Assembly (NCBI GenBank): GCA_965223435.1
Contig: CBDCWQ010000007.1
Location: forward strand, 1 to 64,000
DNA: 64,000 nt
Direction: 5' to 3'
DNA from: CBDCWQ01 sp965223435
GTDB taxonomy: Bacteria > Myxococcota > Kuafuiibacteriia > Kuafuiibacteriales > Kuafuiibacteriaceae
A program made the position numbers and the translations under genes. Each line of letters opens with the position of its first letter. Within the stretch, counting starts at the first letter, position 1. The notes below the pieces were generated by a model. The model did no database searches, was not told the DNA's origin, and saw only the letters and a list, made by a program, of their open reading frames with translations. Of this stretch, positions 1 to 8,663 are shown in pieces.

Positions 1-1154
1 TCATCGGAAAAGAGATCGACTTTGACCGACGCAATGAAGTCGCCAGGGTCGGTCAGTTCTTTTTGCCATTCCATCATCTGCCGGAGCCAGGCAAACTGTT
101 CGTCGTCTTTGGCTGCGGGGCGACCTTCCTTGTAGAGCCAGTGGGCCGCGATGCCCTGTTCTGCGACGTCGTGCATGTGTCGGGTACGGATCTGAATTTC
201 GACGCGTTGGACTTCGGGACCAAACACTGTGGTATGCAAAGACTGGTAACCGTTGGGCTTGGGCATGGCGATCAAGTCTTTGAATCGTCCTGGCACAGGC
301 CTCCATGTGGAATGGCACAGCCCGAGGGCCTCGTAGCAGTTCCCGACCGTTTCCGTGATCACACGGAAGGCGATGATGTCGTTCACCTGTTCAAAAGCAA
401 TCGCCTGGGTCTTGAGTTTTCTCCAGATGCTGTAGACATGTTTCACCCGTCCGTGCACTTCACATGAAATAGAACCCTCTCTCATGGTTCTCAGGAGAAT
501 GTTTTTGACCTCGTCGATGTACTCGCTTCGTGCCTGTGCGGTTTTGTAGAGCTTCTGGTTGAGTTCTTTGGAATCGTCGGGATGGAGGTATTCGAGGCAA
601 AGGTCCTCTAGGGTTGCTTTGAGCCAATAGATTCCGAGCCGGTGCGCGAGGGGTGCATAGATCTCAAGGGTCTCGCGAGCTATTTTCTGCTGCTTTTCGG
701 GGCGCATATGCTGAAGCGTTCGCATGTTGTGCAAACGGTCTGCCAGTTTGACCAAAATGACCCGAATGTCCTTGGCCATGGCGATGAGCATCCGGCGAAA
801 ATTCTCGGCATGCTTTTCGTAGGCCGTGGTGTACGGGATGTTGGAGAGCTTGGTGACCCCTTCGACGATTTCACAAACCTGCTTGCCAAAAAGTTGCTCG
901 ATCTCCTCGGTGGTTGCGGGGGTGTCTTCGACGGTGTCGTGCAGAATGCCCGCGGTGATCGCATACTCGTCCAACTTCATGTTGGCCAAGAGCCCGCTGA
1001 CTTCCATCGGATGAACCAAATAGGGCTCGCCGGATTTTCGCACTTGCCCTTCGTGACAGCGGGCGGAGTACACGTAGGCCTTTTTGATCAGGTCGATGTC
1101 TGCGGTTGGGTGGTAGGATTGTACCTTGGATATGATGTCGTTGAGCCGGAGCAT
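1..1154 (-). CDS. rel: Bifunctional (p)ppGpp synthetase/hydrolase Rel/SpoT family, 3' end outside the window
   Basis: Stringent-response enzyme that makes and hydrolyses (p)ppGpp in the cytoplasm. I translated 384 codons from the ATG at 1154-1152; the frame is open off the left edge, so the C-terminal TGS and ACT regions are missing. The HD hydrolase domain is intact (HDTVED at about residues 72-77; PYLVHPMEV near 44). The synthetase domain follows, with GRVKHVYSIWRKL and KPNGYQSLHTTVFG, so both activities look retained. The visible part ends at the ASVKVDLFSD stretch that precedes the TGS domain. A GGAGG lies about 13 nt upstream, a long spacing, so the start is likely but not certain. The gene diverges from the kinase at 1355. 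A 7-bp inverted repeat sits just upstream. Confidence 0.96.
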   Translation of the reverse strand, partial: MLRLNDIISKVQSYHPTADIDLIKKAYVYSARCHEGQVRKSGEPYLVHPMEVSGLLANMKLDEYAITAGILHDTVEDTPATTEEIEQLFGKQVCEIVEGVTKLSNIPYTTAYEKHAENFRRMLIAMAKDIRVILVKLADRLHNMRTLQHMRPEKQQKIARETLEIYAPLAHRLGIYWLKATLEDLCLEYLHPDDSKELNQKLYKTAQARSEYIDEVKNILLRTMREGSISCEVHGRVKHVYSIWRKLKTQAIAFEQVNDIIAFRVITETVGNCYEALGLCHSTWRPVPGRFKDLIAMPKPNGYQSLHTTVFGPEVQRVEIQIRTRHMHDVAEQGIAAHWLYKEGRPAAKDDEQFAWLRQMMEWQKELTDPGDFIASVKVDLFSD

Positions 1155-1176
1155 CAGCCGATGAAAGCCTCCACAA

Positions 1177-1191
1177 GCATACAGTGTATGC
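1177..1191. promoter_or_regulatory. Perfect inverted repeat upstream of rel (candidate operator)
   Basis: The 15 bases GCATACA-G-TGTATGC form a perfect 7-bp dyad with a one-base centre. It lies 22 bases upstream of the chosen rel start, in the 200-bp divergent region between rel and the kinase gene. The short spacer makes it a protein-binding dyad more than an RNA hairpin. Which regulator would bind is unknown. Confidence 0.35.
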
Positions 1192-1354
1192 AGAGGATAC
1201 CCACCTAAAAAACGTAACACTGTGCGTCATGGTCCACAAGGAATCGAGCCCTGCGCGAACCCTCATGGGGAGGGTCTTGCGGAGGCGGTGGCCTTTGGCC
1301 CCCAATCCGCGTGGGTAGACGTCAAGGCCGGGTGCCCTTTACGCTGTTGGTCTG

Positions 1355-2893
1355 GTGGGAGGCACGCCTTGGAAGTCTCAATCGGGCGCGCCCGAACCGG
1401 TCGCCACCCCGGTGGTGGGCCCTCCCGCTCGTTGCCCTCAAGTCGATGAGGCATCCGGCCTCGCCGAGTCTCCGGGGAAGGCAGACCCGTCGGTCGGATC
1501 TGAGAGCCCGTCCGGCTCCGGCGATTCCCAAGACAAAGCCACCGATAACCGCGGGGCCGAGGCGTCCGCGCTTCCCACCACGGTGGGCCCCTATTCTGTC
1601 GAAGCGAAAATAGGGACCGGGGGCATGGCCACGGTCTACAAGGCGGTGCAACCCTCACTTAGGCGACCGGTTGCGATCAAAGAGCTGAGAGGGCATTTCA
1701 ACCAAGATCCGCGGGTCGCGGCTCGTTTTGAACGAGAAGCGATGAGCATGGCGACCCTCCAACATACAAACATCGTCCACATCTACGATTACCTCAAACA
1801 GGACCACTGTGCGCACATCGTCATGGAATACGTTGAGGGCGTCGATCTGTTTACGCTCCTCAAAAAAGCTGGACGGATCCCGATGGAGGTTGCGGTCTTT
1901 GTTGGGCTTCAGATTGTGGAGGGGTTGGAATACGCGCACGAGCGAACGCTTGTGCACCGCGACGTAAAACCCTCGAATATTCTGGTGTCCAAGCGAGGGT
2001 TGGTCAAACTCATGGATTTCGGAATTGCCCGAGATCCCGGAAGGAGCGAACTGACCGAGGTCGGGGTGACCCTAGGAACGCCCCCGTATATGGCCCCCGA
2101 ACAAATTCGGGGGGCAGAAATCGATGCGCGCACCGATCAGTTCGCCTTCGGCATTGTCCTTTTTGAGATGCTCACCGGCCAGCGACCGTGGCGTGAATCC
2201 CAAGAGCGCTCGGTGACCGTGGCCCTTCTGGATGAGCCTCCGCCGGATATTAGAACCCGGATGCCCGGCATTCCCAACGCCCTCGCCGTCCTTATAGAGA
2301 CGTGCCTCGAAAAAGATCCAGACGATCGCCATCCGTCCACCCGACACCTGCGGCGGGCGCTTCAGAATTTCGCACACCGAGTTCTTGCGGTCGACGCCAA
2401 GGCCAAGATGCTCGATTTTCTGCGAGAACATGGCGTGCTCAAAGAAGCAGAGGTGACCGCCTTCATGGGCTCGACGACCAGCGCCGAAGCGCTTGAACCG
2501 TCCGAGGGCTTGATGGCGCACAATCCTGAACGTTTTCGCGTGGCAAAAAGCGTTCTCGGTCTGTTTGTGGTGGGCGCGATGGTGTCACTTGCCTTTGTGA
2601 CGGGGCTTTGGCTCAAGGAGGCGCCGAAGGCTCCGGTTCAGGCCGTGGCCGAAGAAGTCCCTCGAGGGCGCATTCGGGTGGTGGTGGACCCTTGGGCCCG
2701 TGTGTACGTGGACGGACAGCTTCACGATACGACCCCGTTTGCGAAACCGATCCCGCTTTTGCCGGGAGAGCACACCATTGGGTTTCGCAATCCATATTAC
2801 CATTCCGTGGATCGGATTGTGGATATCCATAGCGGGGAACAACGGGATCTGAAGATTCGGCTCAAACCCAGAAAAGAGTCCGGTTCTTGGTAG
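1355..2893 (+). CDS. Transmembrane Ser/Thr protein kinase with periplasmic PEGA domain
   Basis: A 512-residue membrane kinase. Residues 1-77 are a low-complexity leader. The kinase domain starts at GPYSVEAKIGTGGMATVYKA (about 79-98), with the ATP lysine at 109 (PVAIKE), catalytic loop HRDVKPSN at 201-208, DFG at 221-223 and YMAPEQ downstream. This is the only one of the window's three kinases with the canonical catalytic-loop lysine. One membrane helix lies at about 398-419, followed by a periplasmic PEGA-type domain (about 437-505, with RVYVDGQLHDTTPFAKPIPL), thought to bind envelope ligands. The start is GTG and uncertain because the leader is weakly constrained. The last codons overlap the next gene, so the two are probably cotranscribed. 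The substrate is unknown. Confidence 0.93.
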   Translation: MGGTPWKSQSGAPEPVATPVVGPPARCPQVDEASGLAESPGKADPSVGSESPSGSGDSQDKATDNRGAEASALPTTVGPYSVEAKIGTGGMATVYKAVQPSLRRPVAIKELRGHFNQDPRVAARFEREAMSMATLQHTNIVHIYDYLKQDHCAHIVMEYVEGVDLFTLLKKAGRIPMEVAVFVGLQIVEGLEYAHERTLVHRDVKPSNILVSKRGLVKLMDFGIARDPGRSELTEVGVTLGTPPYMAPEQIRGAEIDARTDQFAFGIVLFEMLTGQRPWRESQERSVTVALLDEPPPDIRTRMPGIPNALAVLIETCLEKDPDDRHPSTRHLRRALQNFAHRVLAVDAKAKMLDFLREHGVLKEAEVTAFMGSTTSAEALEPSEGLMAHNPERFRVAKSVLGLFVVGAMVSLAFVTGLWLKEAPKAPVQAVAEEVPRGRIRVVVDPWARVYVDGQLHDTTPFAKPIPLLPGEHTIGFRNPYYHSVDRIVDIHSGEQRDLKIRLKPRKESGSW

Positions 2894-4005
2894 GAACCGG
2901 ACCCAAGGTCCCGCCCCGAGGGCTTGGAGATCGGGCCAAGCCGTGGGCGTTTTTAGCGGCATGGATTCTTTTTCTGGTGCCGCAGATGCTCCAGGCGAAG
3001 GGCCGGGGCGGAATTCTTCACCGGGTGTCACGCCCCGATGAAACCTATCGTCTTTTGGCGGACCGCTACTACGGTGAACCTTTTTTGGCACGGCACCTCA
3101 AGGCCTTCAATCGCGTCCGTGAGCCCATCCAGGTGGGGACCACCATTGTCATTCCAACCTACCGCCTTGTTCCCGTGCGCCGAGGACAGAGTCTAAGCGG
3201 GTTCGCGGGCCAGTACCTCAATGATCCTGGACGGGCCGAGTACCTGGCAGAACTTCACCAGCTCAAAAAAAGAGAACAAAAGGTGTTGCGAAAAGGTCGT
3301 AGGCTTCGGGTTGTTCAATCGGTTAGACACACGGTTCGGCCCGGGGAGAGTCTGGCTTCGATTGTCCGGACCTACTACCGAAAGGCGGGGAAAAGGCGAA
3401 TCAAGCTGCTGAGGCTCTACAACCAGCGTAAAAGCAAGCGCCTTCGACCGGGGGTGGTGCTTCGAATTCCGCTGGACACCGTAGAGTTTGCCCATCGTTC
3501 GGTTGAAGCGCGCAGTCGTCTCCCCTACCCTCGTGTCTCCAAAAAGCCGATGGAAGTCGCATCTGCTTCCGCGGCCGATCCAAGCCCAAAAAAACCTGAC
3601 GTCAAGGCGCGTATGCCACCCAAAACGCGCCCCAAAGGGTCCGGGGCGGCGGGGCCCGCCCGAGTCAAGGCTTCGCGGCCGACCAAGCCCAAAAAAAACG
3701 ACCTTCGTCAGGAACGGGCGCTGACGGCCGCCGAGCGCGCTTATGAGGAAGGTCGTTATCAAGCGAGTGCAGACTTGTTTGCGCAAATTCAGCGCGAGAA
3801 GCTCCCCCTGCCCAAGGAGATCAAGCTTTTGAAGCTTCGCGCGGTTTCTTTGGTGGCGCTTGGGCAGCCGGCTGAAGCGAGAGCACTTTTTTCGGAAATC
3901 CTCGGGTTGGATCCTGAGTTTCAGCTGGATCGACGACGCACTTCACCGAAGGTTCTCGACATCTTCACGGACCTCGAAACCGCCCAGGAACAGCCTTCAA
4001 AGTGA
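2887..4005 (+). CDS. Exported LysM-repeat protein with C-terminal TPR-like region
   Basis: A 372-residue protein. The N-terminus has a hydrophobic stretch (PWAFLAAWILFLVPQMLQA) that could be a signal peptide or anchor. Two or three LysM-like modules follow (HRVSRPDETYRLLADRYYG; PVRRGQSLSGFAGQYL; HTVRPGESLASIVRTYY), each ending in an IP-type strand. LysM modules usually bind peptidoglycan. A Lys/Pro-rich linker leads to a C-terminal TPR-like segment (ALTAAERAYEEGRYQASADL onward). The TTG start at 2887 overlaps the kinase stop, which suggests translational coupling; a later GTG is possible. A cell-wall role next to an envelope-sensing kinase is inferred from domain content. Confidence 0.85.
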   Translation: MVGTGPKVPPRGLGDRAKPWAFLAAWILFLVPQMLQAKGRGGILHRVSRPDETYRLLADRYYGEPFLARHLKAFNRVREPIQVGTTIVIPTYRLVPVRRGQSLSGFAGQYLNDPGRAEYLAELHQLKKREQKVLRKGRRLRVVQSVRHTVRPGESLASIVRTYYRKAGKRRIKLLRLYNQRKSKRLRPGVVLRIPLDTVEFAHRSVEARSRLPYPRVSKKPMEVASASAADPSPKKPDVKARMPPKTRPKGSGAAGPARVKASRPTKPKKNDLRQERALTAAERAYEEGRYQASADLFAQIQREKLPLPKEIKLLKLRAVSLVALGQPAEARALFSEILGLDPEFQLDRRRTSPKVLDIFTDLETAQEQPSK

Positions 4006-4013
4006 ACCCGGGG

Positions 4014-5102
4014 TTACGGGGAGATCGGTTGTTGGCTCGGGGGGCGCACAGGCTTGGTGTACCATCCGTAAATGGTCTTGCTCGCCGGTTTGTGGCGGGG
4101 GGTATAATCACCGTCCTTCGGTCCTCCGAATCCAAACCAATTCCACCAATAAACACCTTGGAGCGCGGGGGTGTCCGACCAAGCCCGAACGAACGCGCGA
4201 TAGGCTTTCTGTTGGGCTCCCAGACTGATGTTTTCTTTGCGGGTTTCGTCCCAGGGCCACGCGAAAGCGGTTTCGAGACTCGGGTAACCGACCTCGGTAA
4301 AGACGAATCGTCGGCCGAGGGCTTGGCTGAAACTCAGGACTTGGCGTTTGATGTCTCGCCAGGCAACAAACAGATCATCCTCGGTGGCTTCGAGATTATG
4401 CGTGAGCTCCCAGTACGCGGTCAGCCCCACAACATCGACCAGATCCCAAAAACTGACCGGCTTGAAATGATCCCAGTTGGCGCTATAGAGCAATTCCATT
4501 TCGGGCATCGTCAGACGAACGCGCTCAATCAATTCGACCCAACGGGCACGCATGGGTTCTCGGGACAAGAGTTCGCTGCCGACGCAAAAACGATCGGCTT
4601 TCTTCGATAGGGCCAACGATTTGAGCATGTAAGCTTCGTAGCTCGTCCACCACGCATCCTCATCGGTAGGCTGGATACGACCGCGCCACTGCCCTTTCTC
4701 ACTGGACGCCAGACGAACGATGGGAAAGGCGGTGACGTGCAGTCCCATCGCCTTCGCCTGCTCAATGGTCTTCTGGATTTGCGTGTCCGTCGCGCTCCAT
4801 CTGGGGCGCGGTTCTATGCGGGTGGCATGCACGTTTTGTTGCCACCAGACCCAGACCACACTGAGATGGGTGGCACGAAGACGCACGATCTCATGCAGGA
4901 GCTGCCCGTAGCGATAGTCCGGGTCTTGCGAGAACAAGCCCAGAGCCATACCCCGCTCGCGCGGTGGATGGCCAAGAGGCAGCGGGCGAAGGGGGGCTTT
5001 GGGGCCAGGATTCAAAACGACGGACGAATCCTTGACCTGAACACTTGCGGTGCCGGGATCGCCATAGAGCATGGCCAGAAAAAGAACGGTACTCAGGTTC
5101 AC
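4014..5102 (-). CDS. GH113-like glycoside hydrolase (TIM barrel)
   Basis: A 362-residue protein that resembles the glycoside hydrolase family 113-like group. A short N-terminal hydrophobic stretch could be an export signal. The barrel landmarks are VVWVWWQQNVHATRIEP (about 82-98), the strand with FCVGSELLS placing the likely acid/base Glu at 177, and FVFTEVGYPS placing the likely nucleophile Glu at 270. Family members act on beta-mannans, but many bacterial homologues have no tested substrate. Its ATG overlaps the stop of the upstream lipoprotein gene by four bases, so the two should be cotranscribed and coupled. It converges with the LysM gene. Confidence 0.85.
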   Translation of the reverse strand: MNLSTVLFLAMLYGDPGTASVQVKDSSVVLNPGPKAPLRPLPLGHPPRERGMALGLFSQDPDYRYGQLLHEIVRLRATHLSVVWVWWQQNVHATRIEPRPRWSATDTQIQKTIEQAKAMGLHVTAFPIVRLASSEKGQWRGRIQPTDEDAWWTSYEAYMLKSLALSKKADRFCVGSELLSREPMRARWVELIERVRLTMPEMELLYSANWDHFKPVSFWDLVDVVGLTAYWELTHNLEATEDDLFVAWRDIKRQVLSFSQALGRRFVFTEVGYPSLETAFAWPWDETRKENISLGAQQKAYRAFVRAWSDTPALQGVYWWNWFGFGGPKDGDYTPRHKPASKTIYGWYTKPVRPPSQQPISP

Positions 5103-6676
5103 CGCGGGCCCTGAGCCGAAGCCGGTTTGCGTGGGGCCTTCGCCATATACACGTCAGAGAGGCTCTTGAGCCAAAATGTGGGAACTTTTTTTGCGCGTGA
5201 GCGTCTAAACGAGAGCACCACCGTCCGAAGTGCGTAAAGGCCAAGGTCATCGATTTCGGCGTCGAGATCCCGCCCCACAAGAATCCCTGCCCCCAGCGCG
5301 GGCAAAGCTGCGAGGTGGTCCTCGAGAACCTTTTCGAACGGACAGCCGGCCGGCGTTCGGCGCTTCGCCAACAGGGCGGCGACGCAGGGCATCGCGAGCG
5401 GATCGCGGGGCGCGTGAATGCGTTTTCGAACCGGGACGTTGGCCAGGGTTAGGATGCGGGCCAAGAGTTTGCTGGTTCTTGCCGATTGGGTACGATCCAC
5501 CACGATGAGTTCGGGTTGCTTTGATCGGAGGCTGCCGAGAAACAACGCCGCAGGCAAAGCCCACTCGATGAGCTCGGATTCGTCTCCTCGTGCGACAAAC
5601 AGTACGGTCGTGCCCTTCGGGAGTTTCTCGAGCTCTTGTGGCAATGCGAGCAGGGCTTCTTTTCGAGTCGAGTCGTAGTCTTTGCCCAGGGTCTTTGTGC
5701 CGCTGACGTGTGCCGCGCCGAGATTCTTCGATTCTTTGGCTGCACGGGCACAGGCCTTGAGCGGGTCTCGACCCAAAAACTGCGCATTGAAGCAGAGTAC
5801 GTCCAACGCACGAGTCCTTGTGGCCTCGATAAAAGGATCCACAGACAGCCGCTGGTACACCCTCTCGACCGCCGCCAACGTCTGGTGCGCGGTTTTGGGT
5901 GGCTCCCACACCGCGCGCTCTGAAAGAAGGCGAGCGCGGGTTGAAAGCACGGCCATGAGGTCCACCAGTTGCCAATCGCTTTCAGGTTCTACCGTCACTG
6001 TTTCGATGGCGGTCTGGAGCATACCGGGCGTATAGCCAAGGGTTGTTTCTCGCGCGATCTTGGCCTGAAGATTCGCCACCAGTGCAATCGCGTGATTTGA
6101 CCCGGCGGCTTGGACGGCTTTTGCACGGGCAAGGGCCTCTTTGAGGCGTCCCGCGGTGGCCAGAAGCCGCGCGGCGAGCAAGTCCAGTCGCGCCTGTCCG
6201 GGCAAGGCCAGCGCCGCTTGTTTGAGAAGCTCGAAGGTGGCGGCCTGATAGTTTCGGAAGCAAGCGGTGGCAACGTGTTCGATGGTGTCGAGGGCAAGAA
6301 CCCGTGGCCATTCATTCCGTTCGGTTGCAAAGGAGGAGGACCATTTGGCCACCTCGATGAACTTGGCGCGTTCCTCCGCCGACGTGCAGACCGGTTCCAC
6401 CAAGCGATAAAGGTCCGTGGCTCGGGCTCCTGCGTTTGGTTCCAGGCGAAGAAGGTTCCGAATCTTCACAAACCGGGTGTCCTCCCGTGCTGAAAACAAA
6501 GCAGAGACAGCCCCTTTAGAGGGCTGAGATTGAGATTGAGGCGCTGGTGAATCCCCCGCAGATTTGGAATCGGCCGAGACCGGTTCCTTTTGGCACCCTG
6601 CCCCGAGGTTGGTCGAAACCAAAAGGAGCACGGCCGTACGGATCCCCCTTTTGGGGGACCGGCAAGCGTTGTTCAA
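5099..6676 (-). CDS. Predicted lipoprotein of unknown function
   Basis: An unrecognised protein of about 525 residues. The open frame extends up to 6922, but I placed the start at TTG 6676-6674. From there the sequence reads as a classical lipoprotein signal: a basic start (CRSPKRG), a hydrophobic core (TAVLLLVSTN) and the lipobox LGAG-C. A Ser/Gln-rich spacer follows, then a mostly helical region that may contain TPR-like repeats. The C-terminal region contains strands such as TTVLFVARG and LIVVDRT. The stop overlaps the start of the GH113-like gene, which implies coupled expression and possibly a shared envelope task. The ribosome-binding site is weak, so the start is provisional. Confidence 0.75.
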   Translation of the reverse strand: MNNACRSPKRGIRTAVLLLVSTNLGAGCQKEPVSADSKSAGDSPAPQSQSQPSKGAVSALFSAREDTRFVKIRNLLRLEPNAGARATDLYRLVEPVCTSAEERAKFIEVAKWSSSFATERNEWPRVLALDTIEHVATACFRNYQAATFELLKQAALALPGQARLDLLAARLLATAGRLKEALARAKAVQAAGSNHAIALVANLQAKIARETTLGYTPGMLQTAIETVTVEPESDWQLVDLMAVLSTRARLLSERAVWEPPKTAHQTLAAVERVYQRLSVDPFIEATRTRALDVLCFNAQFLGRDPLKACARAAKESKNLGAAHVSGTKTLGKDYDSTRKEALLALPQELEKLPKGTTVLFVARGDESELIEWALPAALFLGSLRSKQPELIVVDRTQSARTSKLLARILTLANVPVRKRIHAPRDPLAMPCVAALLAKRRTPAGCPFEKVLEDHLAALPALGAGILVGRDLDAEIDDLGLYALRTVVLSFRRSRAKKVPTFWLKSLSDVYMAKAPRKPASAQGPR

Positions 6677-7825
6677 ACTCTTGGTGGGATGGAATCTTGG
6701 ACGGCGCGGGGGCTGCGTGGTGCTGCCTTTCCCGCTGCCCGAACGCCATGCCTGGAAGCCACTAGGGCACCCCCGTTCCTTCGCCAAAGAAACTTTTCGG
6801 GCCAACAGCTTAGCCGTCGCGTCACACCCACCATGGGGTCGTCGGATCTCCACCGCTACCTCCCCCTTCAACCCGTCTGATTCCTTGGAGCGAATCGCGA
6901 CTTTGAAGACTTTGGCAACCAACGCGGCGCCCTTCCGACGAGCTGGCCTCGGTCAATTTTTTCACAAGGAGTGGCTTTTGAGCATCGTGTTTTGGGTTCT
7001 TACGCAGGTCAGGCTTTGCCCCAGATCTTCGAGCCGCGTTTCGAAGAACAAACCTAGCCGGGGTACCGTCCCGTGCGTCCCTGTCTGATGGGTTTTCATC
7101 CATCAGGCAGGAGCGGCTGTTCTCAATTGCGACCGCTTCGTCCTGTGTGCCTTCGGCCGCTTCGCCGAAGCATGCCGCGCTACCCAGAGCTACCACCATC
7201 CACCGCGCCGTCCGGGACGCAAACTGTGATCCGATGGGGCTGTGGTCAATATCTTTTGATCCGATCTTTTTTGAGGTCGGGTGTATGTCCACGAAATGAA
7301 ACATCCTTCTGTCACCCACGCCATTTCCAGGGGCCTGAACCTGAGCGTAAAGTCCGAATTCATCCACAGACGGATCACATGAGAGAGGGGCCATTTGCGA
7401 GCCGGATGACGAGCATTCCCTTCTCTCCCAGGGCTTGTCCGTCGACAGGATGTGAAACACAGTGTCTCCCAATCATCCGAGCGCCATGTGAGCCGGAACA
7501 CGCTCGGACACAACGGGTTGCTGGTCATGGGGTTCTGACCACAGGGTGCTAGGATAATCCCTAAGTCATTGAGCCTTGGCATTCTTTGGGGCGCGCGTGT
7601 GCGGCCACCCTTGTCGGACGTGGGCGGGGGCTCGGCGGCGCTTCGCTCCCCTCGCCCGTGAGGTGCCTAATGGGTCGCGATTTGTGTCGGCCCGTACTAG
7701 AGTCGTTGAAGACGTTGTTTCGTATGATTTTGCTTCAAGTTTTCGAGTCAAGTGGCGTTCAGAGGCGCTCTGGTTTTTACACCCGGAAGTTGGGTCGGGG
7801 CCTGCCCCCGCTCGATGCCTAAGAC
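6677..7825. other. Gene-poor interval of about 1.15 kb
   Basis: No open frame here has a recognisable domain, a convincing start or protein-like composition; the longest frames are rich in Arg, Pro and Ser and look like GC-rich background. I saw no tRNA-like T-loop and no recognisable RNase P, tmRNA or 6S landmarks. The one clear structure is the 11-bp hairpin at 7081-7110. The interval lies between the start of a minus-strand operon and the start of a plus-strand operon, so promoters of both are expected inside it. Confidence 0.6.
7081..7110. other. 11-bp stem-loop in the gene-poor interval
   Basis: CTGTCTGATGG (7081-7091) pairs with CCATCAGGCAG (7100-7110) across an 8-nt T-rich loop, with a single G-U wobble. 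No T-tract follows on either side, so it does not look like a standard intrinsic terminator. It could belong to an untranslated leader or a small RNA. Confidence 0.35.
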
Positions 7826-8662
7826 ATGGAGGCGTCCTTGGCAGCGGACCGGGATTCCGATTCGGCTTCGGGCCGGATGTGCACCACATGTGAGACGGAG
7901 CTCCACCCGTCCGCGATTTTCTGCAAGTGTTGTGGGGCGCGGTGCCGTCCCCCCGAGGTGTGTCCAGGGTGCCAGCAGTCGGTGCCTCAGGATGCTCGTT
8001 TTTGTCCGGGTTGTGGACTCCAAGTGGTCGGTCCACGGCCCACCGAGGTTAAGGCGCCCGGGCGTGCGCCGTTGCCAGAAAAGATCCTAGCCGGTGGCCC
8101 CCCCGCCCCGAAGCCATCCGGTGGCGGATCCAACATTGTGTCAAACGTTCTTTTGTTCTTAGCGCTCTGCTCCGTTTTTTTGGTGGTGGTGTACGTGGTC
8201 AACAAAGACGCCCCGAAAGAGATGAGTCCTTTTGAAGGCCCGCCGCCCGCCTCTCGAGCAGGCTCCGCAGCAGGGGGCCGTCCCGCCGTCCAAAACGCCG
8301 TGCCTCCGAACGCAACCGCTTCGGTTTCCGGGACGGTTCAGGTGGCCAAAGAGCTTGAAGGGGCAAGCCTCGAAGGAACCTTGTTTATCGTGGTCCGCAA
8401 CCAAGGCATGCCGACGCAGGGGCCGCCGCTGGCCGTTCGTCGCTACAAGGATCCCGTGTTTCCGCTGTCGTATGTTTTAAGCGCAAACGATGTGATGATG
8501 CCGGGGATGCCGTTTTCGGGGCCCTTCGATATTTCTGTGCGTCTCGATGGCGACGGCAACGCGATGACCAAAGCCCCCGGAGACCTGGTCACCAGCGTGT
8601 CGAAATCCGGCGTGTCACCAGGGGACGCAAACGTCGTTTTGCGTTTGGACAAGAGGCTTTAA
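7826..8662 (+). CDS. Double zinc-ribbon membrane protein with CcmI/CycH-like C-terminal domain
   Basis: A 278-residue protein. The N-terminal cytoplasmic part has four Cys pairs (CTTC 19-22, CKCC 33-36, CPGC 46-49, CPGC 60-63), giving two zinc ribbons. A Pro/Gly linker leads to one membrane helix at about 104-125. The outside part (about 168-276) resembles the C-terminal domain of the cytochrome c assembly factor CcmI/CycH: SGTVQVAKEL, then PLAVRRYKDPVFPLSYVLS, then NAMTKAPGDL. That domain normally handles apocytochrome c. The gene is 31 kb from the ccm locus and is followed one base later by the DUF4388 gene. Start at ATG 7826; ATG 7877 is an alternative. Confidence 0.8.
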   Translation: MEASLAADRDSDSASGRMCTTCETELHPSAIFCKCCGARCRPPEVCPGCQQSVPQDARFCPGCGLQVVGPRPTEVKAPGRAPLPEKILAGGPPAPKPSGGGSNIVSNVLLFLALCSVFLVVVYVVNKDAPKEMSPFEGPPPASRAGSAAGGRPAVQNAVPPNATASVSGTVQVAKELEGASLEGTLFIVVRNQGMPTQGPPLAVRRYKDPVFPLSYVLSANDVMMPGMPFSGPFDISVRLDGDGNAMTKAPGDLVTSVSKSGVSPGDANVVLRLDKRL

Positions 8663-8663
8663 C

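Noticed and set aside
4002..4610. 202-codon plus-strand frame
   Set aside because: Antisense to the GH113-like gene, which has clear catalytic motifs.
6677..6922. Upstream extension of the lipoprotein frame
   Set aside because: It has no export signal and would bury the lipobox; the signal-like start at 6676 is more consistent.
6822..7472. 216-codon minus-strand frame in the gene-poor interval
   Set aside because: No domain, no ribosome-binding site and scrambled composition; overlaps other equally poor frames.
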